Source: Brucella pituitosa
GTDB lineage: Bacteria; Pseudomonadota; Alphaproteobacteria; Rhizobiales; Rhizobiaceae
Reading direction: 5' to 3'
Assembly: GCF_003049685.1 (NCBI RefSeq)
Contig: NZ_PYSY02000003.1
Coordinates: 434,001-498,000 of the forward strand
Length of the DNA: 64,000 bases
The notes beneath the pieces are model-generated. The model was not told the DNA's origin. It worked only from the letters and a program-made list of their open reading frames with translations, and searched no databases. The position numbers and the translations under genes were made by a program. This document shows, piece after piece, positions 9,523 through 17,870 of the stretch (position 1 is its first letter; each line of letters opens with the position of its first letter).

Positions 9523-9824
9523 CAACTGCAACCCCCTCAAAGTTGAGGAGAACCACTAGGATGTGCAACGGATCAAGTTTTGTTCGAGGAACGGGTGTAA
9601 CGATCCAAACGACATCGCTGAATGTCGATTGATACGATGACATGCCTGTGTTTATTGTCACCAGCGGTTAAGCCGGTATTGGAAGGTTCCTGTCACTATT
9701 TTGAAAGGTGCATTCCTGGACAAGGTGAAGGGAATAATCAGTAATATGCGTATTGACGAAATGCGCCCGTACAAACGATTCAGACTGTTATGAGCAAGCT
9801 TGTTAAACCTGCAAAGGGCGGATC
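9523..9824. other. non-coding stretch between RND pump and ecotin genes
   Basis: About 300 bases without a credible gene. A short inverted repeat CCTCAA-AG-TTGAGG at about 9535-9548 lies just after the pump stop codon and could be a weak terminator or operator half; it is not followed by a T run. Confidence 0.4.
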
Positions 9825-10328
9825 GTGTTCATGAAAATCGGACATTTTCTACAGATCTCAATATTCACTGTTTGCTGCAGCCTCGCCTATAATGCGTCTG
9901 CGCAGAGCAAGACTGAATCTGAGAAAAACCTTACTGCTTTCCCCGCAGCGCCAGCTGGTTCTGAACGGTATGTTATTCATCTTCCCCCGCTCGACGAGGA
10001 ACAGCATGCCAAAGTTGAAATCATCGCCGGTCGCATTGCGATGGTGGACTGTAACATTAGCTGGTTTACGGGTAATTTAAACACAAGCACCATCGATGGA
10101 TGGGGTTTCGACTATTACACCCTCGCGGCAAGCGATCACATGATAAGCACGCGTATAGCGTGTCCGCAGAATAGCAGCCACAAAGCCTTTGTACCGGTCA
10201 GAGGTAACAATTTCATGCTTCGTTATAACAGTAGGCTTCCGATTGTTATTTACGCGAAAGATGGCTTTGAAATTCGTTATAGAATCTGGAAGCCGCTCAA
10301 CGATACGCACAGTGCCCAAAGAGGATAG
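9825..10328 (+). CDS. eco: ecotin, periplasmic serine protease inhibitor
   Basis: The product has a cleavable signal peptide (to about residue 27, NASAQ) and then a clear ecotin domain: the VDCN (C76) and ACP (C113) cysteines that form the single disulfide, a GWGFDYY core and LRYNS-LPIVIY near the C-terminus. Ecotins are homodimeric periplasmic inhibitors of trypsin-fold serine proteases. The reactive-loop P1 position, Met84 in mature E. coli ecotin (STMMAC), is Arg110 here (STRIAC). A GTG at 9825 is seven bases after an AAGGGCG Shine-Dalgarno; the ATG at 9831 is an alternative start. It stands alone, with non-coding DNA on both sides. Confidence 0.93.
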   Translation: MFMKIGHFLQISIFTVCCSLAYNASAQSKTESEKNLTAFPAAPAGSERYVIHLPPLDEEQHAKVEIIAGRIAMVDCNISWFTGNLNTSTIDGWGFDYYTLAASDHMISTRIACPQNSSHKAFVPVRGNNFMLRYNSRLPIVIYAKDGFEIRYRIWKPLNDTHSAQRG

Positions 10329-10721
10329 CTCGAGTATTTTCTCCAGACCGTGATGAACAGATCAAATTACCGCCGTTAACTGCGAATATATAGTGCGGCC
10401 TTTATCCTTGCTCTTACAACTTGGACAAGTTGGTGTACAAGACGAGGCATTTGCCGCGGCCAGCAGTGTCAAATCGGTTAGGACAAAATCCGCATTATCA
10501 AGACCTGGACGGCAATGGCCTTAGCCGGTTTTGATGCATTCCCAACAAGCATACGAAGCGGTTTTGCATGGGAAACGCGTAAAGATCGATAGATGGAGCG
10601 GTTCCTATGATTTAGTTTTCGCTGGAACCTCATAAGGCTTGTCAGTGCGCTTATACCAAGGCTCTTGTGACTTCCCGGGAAAATGATTGTATGCGGCGTA
10701 GTCTTTACAGTTTGTTTGGTC
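10329..10721. other. non-coding stretch between convergent ecotin and AI-2E genes
   Basis: About 390 bases between two convergent genes. Open frames here are short and have no recognisable product. No strong terminator hairpin is visible. Confidence 0.4.
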
Positions 10722-11774
10722 TTATTGCAGGGAAGGGCGTTCCTCTCGTTCCAGCTCTTGTTCTGGGGGGAAGCCAAATATTTCAGCGAACCAGCTGGTC
10801 GCTGGATGTTGTGCACTGAAAGTAAGCAAAACAATAGTTATGGGAACACCGATGAAGGCTCCGAATACCCCCCAAAGAGCGCCCCATGCAAAGACCGAAA
10901 AAAGTACGGCCACCGGCGATAATGAAAGGGTGCTTCCAGCGAGACGTGGTTCCAGAATACTACCGATGACAGATTGTATAACGTTCAAGCCCACGAAAAT
11001 TGCAAGTACCGATTGCCAAACAGCAAGTTGGGTGAATGCAAAGGCGGTAATAAAAAGCGTCGCTGCAAGCGGCCCAACAAACGGAATAAAATTCAGAATA
11101 AATGCCACAAATCCCCACGTAGTGGAAAACGGTAGTCCGATGAAACGGGTGAACACCCAAACGAATAGTCCGGTGACCAAGCTCATCGCAGCTCTCAGCA
11201 GCATATAGTGTCGAATTTTTGCTGCGGCCACACGACAGCCCCGAACGAATGTGTCTGCGGATGTCTGATTTTTCAGTCGTTTAATCCGAGAGTTAAACTC
11301 GTCAGTTTCGGTCAGCCCCAACAGGACATAAACCAGTGCCACAAGCCAAAAGCTAAACGTATTATTCAGGCGGCTACCTATTGATTGAAGATTACGCAAG
11401 GCCCAGCTCACACTAAAATTGTCTGACCATAGAACTGAGACTGCGATGCCATGTGCATCAAGCCATATCCGAAGTTGTTCATAAAGGAGCTGGTATCGTG
11501 CTGCATCAATCAATATACGGCGTCCAATCTGTCCGACAGTCCACGCGATCAGCCATCCAAATCCGAGCAGCAGAAGGACCACCAAAAGAAATGTAATCAC
11601 CAATGCCAGATAACGTGGCAATACTGATGAAAGGATGCGTTGAAGCGGCCAAACGAGAATTATAATGAATAAGGCAAAGATAACTGGAGCGATCACGGCG
11701 CTACCATAAGAAAGCAATGCAATCAAGCTGCAGCCAGCTATCAGAATTAGGGCTGCGTTACTACCTTTTGGCAT
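10722..11774 (-). CDS. AI-2E/PerM family membrane protein
   Basis: A 350-residue member of the AI-2E transporter (PerM/YdiK/TqsA) family: about eight membrane helices, a cytoplasmic-facing charged stretch near residues 65-100, and the conserved block LPFSTTWGFVAFILNFIPFVGP in the second half, followed by the GS-I-LEPRL-G signature. Members export the quorum signal AI-2, or act as Na+/H+ antiporters or solute exporters, so the substrate is uncertain. The frame continues to a GTG at 11786, but the ATG at 11774 has a GGGGGA ribosome site at suitable spacing. It follows the amidohydrolase gene by 37 bases on the same strand and may be co-transcribed. Confidence 0.83.
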   Translation of the reverse strand: MPKGSNAALILIAGCSLIALLSYGSAVIAPVIFALFIIILVWPLQRILSSVLPRYLALVITFLLVVLLLLGFGWLIAWTVGQIGRRILIDAARYQLLYEQLRIWLDAHGIAVSVLWSDNFSVSWALRNLQSIGSRLNNTFSFWLVALVYVLLGLTETDEFNSRIKRLKNQTSADTFVRGCRVAAAKIRHYMLLRAAMSLVTGLFVWVFTRFIGLPFSTTWGFVAFILNFIPFVGPLAATLFITAFAFTQLAVWQSVLAIFVGLNVIQSVIGSILEPRLAGSTLSLSPVAVLFSVFAWGALWGVFGAFIGVPITIVLLTFSAQHPATSWFAEIFGFPPEQELEREERPSLQ

Positions 11775-11810
11775 AAAGTCCCCCACTGTCCCCTATGGGT
11801 AAAAGTCAAG

Positions 11811-13253
11811 TCACGTTCCCAGGCTATTCTTGTGAATTTTGCCATCTTTCATGACGATTGCCAGCGTCTGTTCCGGTCTTTCAAGGACATGAATGTCGTC
11901 GAGCGGATTTTCGTTGAGAACCAGAAGGTCGGCAAAGGCACCAGGCTCAATGAGCCCCAATTTCCCAGGATAAGGATTACGCAGGTTGGAAAGCGCCAAC
12001 AGTTCGGCGTTGACCGACGTCGCAGCACGCAAGGTTTCCGCATTCGAGTACCACTGGCTCAGATGTGTCAGCATGAAATTCTGGCGCGAGGTCAATGCGG
12101 GTGAGAACAGGAGATCTGATCCCCAGGCCGTCTTGATGCCATATTTACGGGCAAAGGCGTAGATCTGCGGTGTACCAGAAAAAAGCTGCTGGATGCGTTC
12201 CAGAGCCGGTCCCGATTGAGGTGCAGCATCATCCATTGTCAAGAAAGGTTGGGCACTCAGCCAGACTTCCTTTTCCGCAAACATGCGCGCCGTTTCCTCA
12301 TCCATCAGATGCCCATGCTCGATACAGGCAGCTCCCGCCCTGATGGCTCGCTGAACAGTACCCGGTGCATAGGCATGAACCGTGACATAGGTGTTCCAGT
12401 CTTTGGCGACGTCGACAGCCGCACGGATTTCGTCTTCGCTGAATGTGGACATATCAAGCGGACTGCGTGGCGACGAAACGCCACCGCCACCAACAATCTT
12501 GATTTGTGATGCGCCCTGCAATAATTGTTCACGTACTCGCAGCTTCAGGTCGCCCTTATCATCGACGATCGCCGCGGCTCCCATCAATTCGCCGGTGCTG
12601 AGTCTGGCGCCATCGCGCGGAATTTCTGTTGGCAGCCGAAGGTCGCCGTGACCGCCTGTCGTCGTGATCATTGCACCTGCCGGATAGATGCGTGGGCCGG
12701 ATATTATTCCCGTGTCTATTGCTCGTTTAAACGAAAAAGTCGGTCCACCGAGATCACGAACGGTCGTAAAACCGCGTAGCAACGTGCGTTCCGCCTCTGC
12801 TGTCGATGTTGCGAAAATCAGACCCAGATCACCTTCCAGAAGAACCGGTAGCGGTACTGCAGCATAAATGCTATGCCAGTGAGCATCTATCAAACCAGGC
12901 ATGAGCACGCGATCGCCACAGTCGATAACTGTCGCACCATCAGGTGGTGAACTGTTCGTAATGTCGATCGCGGTAATAAGGTTATTTTCGATCAGAACCT
13001 GCGCGCCGTTTGTTAGCTTGTCAGTTTTTCCGTCAAAAACCCGTACGCGTGTCAGAAGAGTTTTTGTGGATGGTGATTGTGCAAGAGATTTGTCCGCCAA
13101 CATCGTTGCTGCCGCTGTCGCTGCTGCACCCGCAAGGAAATGTCTTCGCGATAACCGATCCAGACGCTGGGAAACCTGCTGCAATATCGGATTGGAACAA
13201 CCACAGCCGTTTCCGTGAATGAAATGCTGATACTTTCCACCTAGTCGAAACAT
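11811..13253 (-). CDS. Tat-exported metal-dependent amidohydrolase
   Basis: A 480-residue member of the amidohydrolase superfamily, closest in pattern to the imidazolonepropionase/Xaa-Pro dipeptidase-like group. Metal ligands visible are H125-x-H127 (DAHWH), a lysine in IKIVGGGG, the histidines of VTVHAY and EHGHL, and the aspartate of WGSDLLF. The N-terminus has a twin-arginine signal: SRRHFLAG at residues 35-42, an Ala-rich hydrophobic core and an AQS cleavage site, so the folded metalloenzyme is exported to the periplasm. Unusually, the region before the RR motif is long (about 34 residues) and contains a C17-G-C19 pair. The start is fixed by AGGAGGG just before the ATG. Likely activity is hydrolysis of a cyclic amide or dipeptide-like bond; the substrate is unknown. 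Confidence 0.88.
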   Translation of the reverse strand: MFRLGGKYQHFIHGNGCGCSNPILQQVSQRLDRLSRRHFLAGAAATAAATMLADKSLAQSPSTKTLLTRVRVFDGKTDKLTNGAQVLIENNLITAIDITNSSPPDGATVIDCGDRVLMPGLIDAHWHSIYAAVPLPVLLEGDLGLIFATSTAEAERTLLRGFTTVRDLGGPTFSFKRAIDTGIISGPRIYPAGAMITTTGGHGDLRLPTEIPRDGARLSTGELMGAAAIVDDKGDLKLRVREQLLQGASQIKIVGGGGVSSPRSPLDMSTFSEDEIRAAVDVAKDWNTYVTVHAYAPGTVQRAIRAGAACIEHGHLMDEETARMFAEKEVWLSAQPFLTMDDAAPQSGPALERIQQLFSGTPQIYAFARKYGIKTAWGSDLLFSPALTSRQNFMLTHLSQWYSNAETLRAATSVNAELLALSNLRNPYPGKLGLIEPGAFADLLVLNENPLDDIHVLERPEQTLAIVMKDGKIHKNSLGT

Positions 13254-14331
13254 GTTCCCTCCTCAATAAACACAACTTTGAACAGGCATATTGATTTCAA
13301 AACTTTGGACTAGCGCACCTCAACAACCTGTTTCTCGCGTCGTTCCCAATTTTTCATTAGGGGATTATGAAAGTCCTCGAACTTGTGCTGAACACCGTTC
13401 TTCGTGTGTGACTTCAATCGGGTTCTGACATCGCAACGTCTGAACTATGATGAATTCAATGATACCAGGGCCTTTTGATCTGCCACAGAGTAAAACGATG
13501 TCCGTGACTTAGCCCATGCTTCAGAAAAGACGAGATTTTTCTGAAGTCTTTACTTACCTCAAGCATCATTCCTGTTATGCAATGTACACTCACCGATCTG
13601 GCCATCTGACCGGGCTTGCCCTCTCAATCGCTTTTGATCGCGGAATAAGAAAGCCACATCTGAAAAGATATACCGTAATCACGGCTAGCGTTTGAGAATA
13701 GTTTTCGAGACATCCTGCGCACCGTCCTGTTCTGGATATCTGCAAAGTAAACCCGAAGGTCAGCGGCACTATCACGTTTGCGCCTGTTAACCTTTTGCCC
13801 CGTATCAAAGCCCCTTATTACGTCACTGTCAATCGGCCCCAATATTGGTTTTTCTCTATTCGGTGCGGGTGCATTGAGCAATTTTCTGTTTGATGGGATT
13901 AACCGGCGGTCATCCCAAGAAGTTCTGCATGTTCCTGGCGGCCGCATTGCTTATAATGTGGCGCTTCACTGTGAAGCCGTTCGGTGTTTCCGCGCCTGGT
14001 GAAAGGGAAGTCAATCTCAAGCGAAAGAAATTGGCGACGGCCGAAGACGGAAGCAGACATTACCATATAGACCTATTCCACGCGTCATTTCCTTCAAATG
14101 AAAGATCGCCAGAATAGTGGAAGGTACTGTCCATTCCGTGGTTGACCAAGTTGCAGAGCGCTGAGCAAGAATCTCGGATGACATAGCAGGTTGCCTGACG
14201 AACGATTCTTCTGAAGGGTAGCATTAAGCATTGCACAAAGCGGCCGACACTATAGACCCAAATTGAAAACCGTTTTAATACGGGCCGATACTGAAAGTCT
14301 TCCGGTAGCAGCCTAAATTTTTGGATCCATC
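13254..14331. other. 1.1-kb stretch without an identifiable gene
   Basis: Open frames on both strands are short, overlap one another and match no family I know. A possible small plus-strand gene at 13929-14117 is listed separately. The stretch may hold decayed coding sequence. No tRNA, repeat array or insertion sequence is visible. Confidence 0.45.
13929..14117 (+). CDS. possible small membrane-anchored protein (uncertain)
   Basis: A 62-codon frame from the ATG at 13929. The predicted peptide starts with a hydrophobic segment (MFLAAALLIMW) and continues with a charged tail, a plausible single-span protein. There is only a weak AAGAAG upstream, no homologue comes to mind and the flanks are non-coding. 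It may equally be chance. Confidence 0.2.
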   Translation: MFLAAALLIMWRFTVKPFGVSAPGEREVNLKRKKLATAEDGSRHYHIDLFHASFPSNERSPE

Positions 14332-15093
14332 ATGTCGTTGATAGGCTTTATTCGTCGCAAGTTGTTCGCGGTTACGCCCGAATTTAAGCGGTTTGTTCGC
14401 CCGTTTCCAAAATTTGAAGAGATACAGAAGTCTTCTGGGCCCTCGGGAATCGTGGTTGGGTTTTACACGCGTGGCTCATTCTATGAAGATGAAGCGAAAA
14501 GGATGGAGAAAACGGCCCGCCGTTTGGGCCTCGTGGTTGAAACAACTGCTGTTGAAAGTGCTGGATCGTGGGTTAGAAACGCTGCTTTGAAGCCTACTTT
14601 TTTACTGGAAGCACGTGAAAGACTGCGGGGACCTTTGTTGTATGTGGATGTCGATGCAGTTTTTCATCGCGATCCCTGGCCACCACTCTCCGATATGAAG
14701 TCGGACATAGGCGTTTTTTACTCCAGCGACGGAAAACTCATATCTGCAACTATCTACCTTGCTGACACACCTGAGGTTTTGAGTTTGCTTCGTGAATGGA
14801 AAGAAGCCTGTGATAAGGAGCCGGATGTCTGGGATCAGGTGACGTTGCAGAATATCTTGGAAAAAAAGATGCTGGATACCCTTACAATATCGCGGCTGCC
14901 TGTGTCCTTTTGCTGGGTCTTTGATCGCTTCAAGAACGAATTCACTGACGAAGTTTATATTGAACAGCTTCAAGCCAGCCGTCAGGCAACCTCAAGAAGA
15001 AGATTTTTTAGGGGTACAAGTAAAAGACTCATCCGTCGCAATGCGCGGATAGCAGAGATAGAACGGATACTACGCGAAGATTCGGAGGCCTAA
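14332..15093 (+). CDS. nucleotide-diphospho-sugar transferase-like protein
   Basis: A 253-residue soluble protein. A Rossmann-like opening (GIVVGFYTRGSFYEDEA, about residues 39-55) is followed at about residue 102 by LLYVDVDAVFHRDPWP, which contains the DxD motif that binds the metal-nucleotide in GT-A glycosyltransferases. It resembles the putative nucleotide-diphospho-sugar transferase family (DxD enzymes of plants and bacteria that act on exposed glycans or proteins). The C-terminus is strongly basic (RRRFFRGTSKRLIRRNARIAEI). It has no operon partner, with about 1.1 kb of non-coding DNA upstream and 0.4 kb downstream. The acceptor is unknown. Confidence 0.68.
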   Translation: MSLIGFIRRKLFAVTPEFKRFVRPFPKFEEIQKSSGPSGIVVGFYTRGSFYEDEAKRMEKTARRLGLVVETTAVESAGSWVRNAALKPTFLLEARERLRGPLLYVDVDAVFHRDPWPPLSDMKSDIGVFYSSDGKLISATIYLADTPEVLSLLREWKEACDKEPDVWDQVTLQNILEKKMLDTLTISRLPVSFCWVFDRFKNEFTDEVYIEQLQASRQATSRRRFFRGTSKRLIRRNARIAEIERILREDSEA

Positions 15094-15463
15094 ACAAAAT
15101 AGGCAGGGTTTATTCTTTTGCCTGCTTTGCAATGTGAGAAAGTTGCGAATAACGCATATGGATTTTGATCGCTATTTAGCATAACTTTCAGTTTGACCAT
15201 AAAGCGCAATCACTCATCGAATGTACCGAGAGCGGAGCTTCAGGTTGTGCGCCTTCCAATAGCGTAACATTGGTCAGTTGTGTAACTCCTCCCAATAACC
15301 ATTCCTTCAGAATTGTATCTGCGCATCGTCAAATTGTTGCGCAGCGCGCGCCGATGCGATCGATTATCATTCTGTAAACGTTTTTTAGTATCCTTTTTGA
15401 GAAAAAAGGCTGAATTTTAACTCGACACTATTATTAGCGCATCAGAGAGCCGTGGGTAGAAAT
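15094..15463. other. non-coding stretch downstream of the transferase gene
   Basis: About 370 AT-rich bases between two convergent genes; no open frame of note. The far end is bounded by the terminator hairpin at 15464-15497. Confidence 0.45.
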
Positions 15464-15497
15464 AAAATATATCCGCAGAAGCCTGCGGATATATTTT
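15464..15497 (-). terminator. perfect 15-bp hairpin terminator of the quinone oxidoreductase gene
   Basis: Two exact 15-base arms (15464-15478 and 15483-15497, CTGCGGATATATTTT in the right arm) around a four-base loop. The hairpin begins at the base directly after the TGA of the oxidoreductase gene. The stem is GC-rich at its tip and A/T at its foot, so it ends in a T run on either strand and may work in both directions. Confidence 0.85.
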
Positions 15498-16487
15498 TCA
15501 AGGCTGCAGTATGACTGACCCGCTTGTCTTTCGAGCCTCCATGTCAGCGTGTGCTTGCTGCACGTCCGTGAGCGGATAACTCGTCGGTTTGGCGACTTTG
15601 AGCACGCCGGTTTCGAGAGCCGAGAACAGTCGTTGTGCGGCGAGTTCGTATTCCGCCCGATCTGACGTATAGTGGGCTATGGAAGGGCGCGTGACAAAGA
15701 GTGATCCTTTGGCTCCAAGCGTCCCGACCTGTAAAGGGTCTACCGGTCCCGAACTTTCTCCAAAACTAACCAGAGTGCCACGCGGCTGAAGGCAATCGAG
15801 CGATTTCGCAAAAGTATCACTACCCACTGAGTCGAATACTACGCGGACGCCCTTACCACTTGTGATGTCGCTCACCTTCTGCCGGAAGTCCACGCGGCTG
15901 TAAATGATGACGTCATCGCAACCCTGTGCGCGCGCAATTTCAGCTTTCGCATCGGTGCTGACAGTCCCGATCACGCTGACACCAAGGGATTTCAGCCATT
16001 GAGTTGCCAGCGATCCGACGCCACCTGCAGCGGCATGAAAGAGGACTGTATCGCCTTGTTTGAGGGGCACACAGCGATGGGTCAGATATTCGGCAGTCAA
16101 ACCTTTGAACACCGTCGCGGCGACGGTTTCACTGTCCAAACCATCTGGCACGCGCAAGCACCTGGCAGCGGCAACATTGCGGAATGCCGAGTATCCGCCC
16201 GGCGCACCGCCGACATAGGCTACCCGGTCGCCGATCGCAAAACCGGCTACGTCCGGCCCGCACCCGACTATTTCTCCTACCCCCTCAACGCCGAGGCCAC
16301 TCGGAAGCGGCAGTTTTACCGCAAATACACCTTTGCGATGATAGATGTCTATGTAGTTGACCCCGATAGCGAGATGCTTAATTTGAAGCTCTCCTGAGCC
16401 GGGCGATGGCAATTCCATTTTCTGAAAAGATAGCACCTCTGGCCCTCCATATTCAGAAAATCGGACGGTATCAACGAATTGAGGCAT
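15498..16487 (-). CDS. zinc-independent quinone oxidoreductase (QOR-type MDR)
   Basis: A 329-residue medium-chain dehydrogenase/reductase of the NADPH:quinone oxidoreductase class. It has the N-terminal GroES-like domain (about residues 1-120, with GSGELQIKH and NYIDIYHRKG), then a Rossmann NADPH site AAAGGVGSLATQW at about residue 150. The catalytic zinc ligands of alcohol dehydrogenases are absent, as expected for QOR. It reduces quinones or enals using NADPH. The ATG at 16487 is preceded by AAGGA at nine bases; the longer frame to 16625 would run into the divergent LysR gene. The LysR gene starts 97 bases away in the opposite direction, the classic arrangement for local control. Confidence 0.9.
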   Translation of the reverse strand: MPQFVDTVRFSEYGGPEVLSFQKMELPSPGSGELQIKHLAIGVNYIDIYHRKGVFAVKLPLPSGLGVEGVGEIVGCGPDVAGFAIGDRVAYVGGAPGGYSAFRNVAAARCLRVPDGLDSETVAATVFKGLTAEYLTHRCVPLKQGDTVLFHAAAGGVGSLATQWLKSLGVSVIGTVSTDAKAEIARAQGCDDVIIYSRVDFRQKVSDITSGKGVRVVFDSVGSDTFAKSLDCLQPRGTLVSFGESSGPVDPLQVGTLGAKGSLFVTRPSIAHYTSDRAEYELAAQRLFSALETGVLKVAKPTSYPLTDVQQAHADMEARKTSGSVILQP

Positions 16488-16583
16488 GACAAAATATCCT
16501 TGTTGTTTGGTGAAGTTTTCGCCATTCTGCCGGTATTGTCGACTTCTGTTTCCGCACAATGATCTTGCAAAAATGGAAAGCTG

Positions 16584-17462
16584 ATGGACTGGAACGACCT
16601 GAAATTTTTCCTGGCAGTTGCCCACGGCAAGTCGCTGACGGCTGCTGCAAGCTATCTGAAGGTTAGTGCCTCAACGGTCTCCAGGCGTATCGAGACACTT
16701 GAACGAGCATTGCAGGTAAAGCTGTTCCAATCTCGTCGGGATGGTTATGAACTGACCGAAGCAGGCCTGAGCCTTCTGCCGAGCGCTGAACGTGCTGCAG
16801 CGCAAATGCGTTTTTTTGAACGCACAGCAAGCGAAAGCGATGATGATCTGGCCGGATCGGTGCGTATCGACGCGCCCGAGTTACTCGGACAAGACGTATT
16901 GTTGGCGACGATGACACAGTTCATGGAAATGTATCCGGGAATCCGGGTCGAGCTGCGTAGTTCCGTTGTGCCCGTACAACTGACCTCGGAGGAAGCGGAC
17001 ATAATTCTCAGGCTGGTTCGCCCTGATCACGGCAGCTACCGAATAAGGAAAGTTGCCGAAATCCGCTTCGGGCTTTACGCCTCGCCAGCTTATGTCGAAC
17101 GTCACGGTGCTCCCAACCATCCCGAAGACCTATATCGACATAGAATTGTCGGCTGGCCGATGGATTTGCGCTATCTAACCATGGCCACATGGCTTGAAAG
17201 CGTATGTCCCGGAGTCCAGCCCTCACTTCAGCTCACGTCTTTCAGTGCACAACTCTCTGCAACGCGGAGTGGGGCAGGGTGGGCTATCCTGCCTGACTTC
17301 GTCGCAATCCCATCAGGACTTTTGCCAGCGCCCGTTGAGTTGTCTCGCTTCGCGTCGGATCTTTGGCTGCTCACCCACGAACATTCGCACGTGCTGCCGC
17401 GCGTGAAACTGGTTCGTGATTATTTAGTACAAACTTTGCAAGACACTTTCGCAAAGCGCTGA
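16584..17462 (+). CDS. LysR-family regulator next to quinone oxidoreductase
   Basis: A 292-residue LysR-type regulator: winged helix-turn-helix at residues about 1-60 (FLAVAHGKSLTAAASYLKVSASTVSRRIETLE), then a periplasmic-binding-like co-inducer domain. The opening MDWNDLKFFLAVA is typical of the subgroup that regulates oxidoreductases and transporters from divergent promoters. A GGAAAG Shine-Dalgarno precedes the ATG. It is divergent from the quinone oxidoreductase gene and probably controls it and itself from the shared 97-base region. It is convergent with the SnoaL-like gene, only ten bases beyond its stop. Confidence 0.92.
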   Translation: MDWNDLKFFLAVAHGKSLTAAASYLKVSASTVSRRIETLERALQVKLFQSRRDGYELTEAGLSLLPSAERAAAQMRFFERTASESDDDLAGSVRIDAPELLGQDVLLATMTQFMEMYPGIRVELRSSVVPVQLTSEEADIILRLVRPDHGSYRIRKVAEIRFGLYASPAYVERHGAPNHPEDLYRHRIVGWPMDLRYLTMATWLESVCPGVQPSLQLTSFSAQLSATRSGAGWAILPDFVAIPSGLLPAPVELSRFASDLWLLTHEHSHVLPRVKLVRDYLVQTLQDTFAKR

Positions 17463-17472
17463 GAGCAACCAA

Positions 17473-17847
17473 TCACGACGCTGCCAGAGGAGTAGATTGC
17501 CAGGAAATCATTTGTGGGCCGGTAGTGTCGTGTTTCCAGGCACAGCAATATCTTATATGGACCGCGGCGGGGATGCCCGTTCTTTCCAGGCTCATTCTCA
17601 ATCGCCCTGCAATAATTGCTGTATTGTTTTCATACAGAATGGCGTGGTCTACTGAATTTTCGATCGCGTGATAGATTAATGCTCGACTGGCGATCTTGTT
17701 TATTAATTCATCCTTGCGATCAATGTTCCCGGTTGTATGTATATAGAGGCATTCATCGGCCATTAAGCGATTTAGGACATCCGTGTCTCCAGCAATGAAT
17801 GCATCATGGCGGAGGCGATCTGCTTGCAGAAATGTTTCGACATTCAT
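17473..17847 (-). CDS. SnoaL/NTF2-like (DUF4440-type) protein
   Basis: A 124-residue single-domain protein with the NTF2/SnoaL cone fold pattern: helix-rich first 45 residues with the family's F-x-D-L-x-L-D-DE-yi-T-G motif (ADECLYIHTTGNIDRKDELI), then strands with hxHHIRYCCAW-like alternation. Relatives include ketosteroid isomerase-like enzymes and polyketide cyclases as well as proteins of unknown role. An AAGGA site is at good spacing from the ATG. It lies 23 bases after the hydroxyisobutyrate-type dehydrogenase gene on the same strand, so the two form an operon. Confidence 0.75.
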   Translation of the reverse strand: MNVETFLQADRLRHDAFIAGDTDVLNRLMADECLYIHTTGNIDRKDELINKIASRALIYHAIENSVDHAILYENNTAIIAGRLRMSLERTGIPAAVHIRYCCAWKHDTTGPQMISWQSTPLAAS

Positions 17848-17870
17848 AGCGCGTATCCTTTAGAGGAGTT

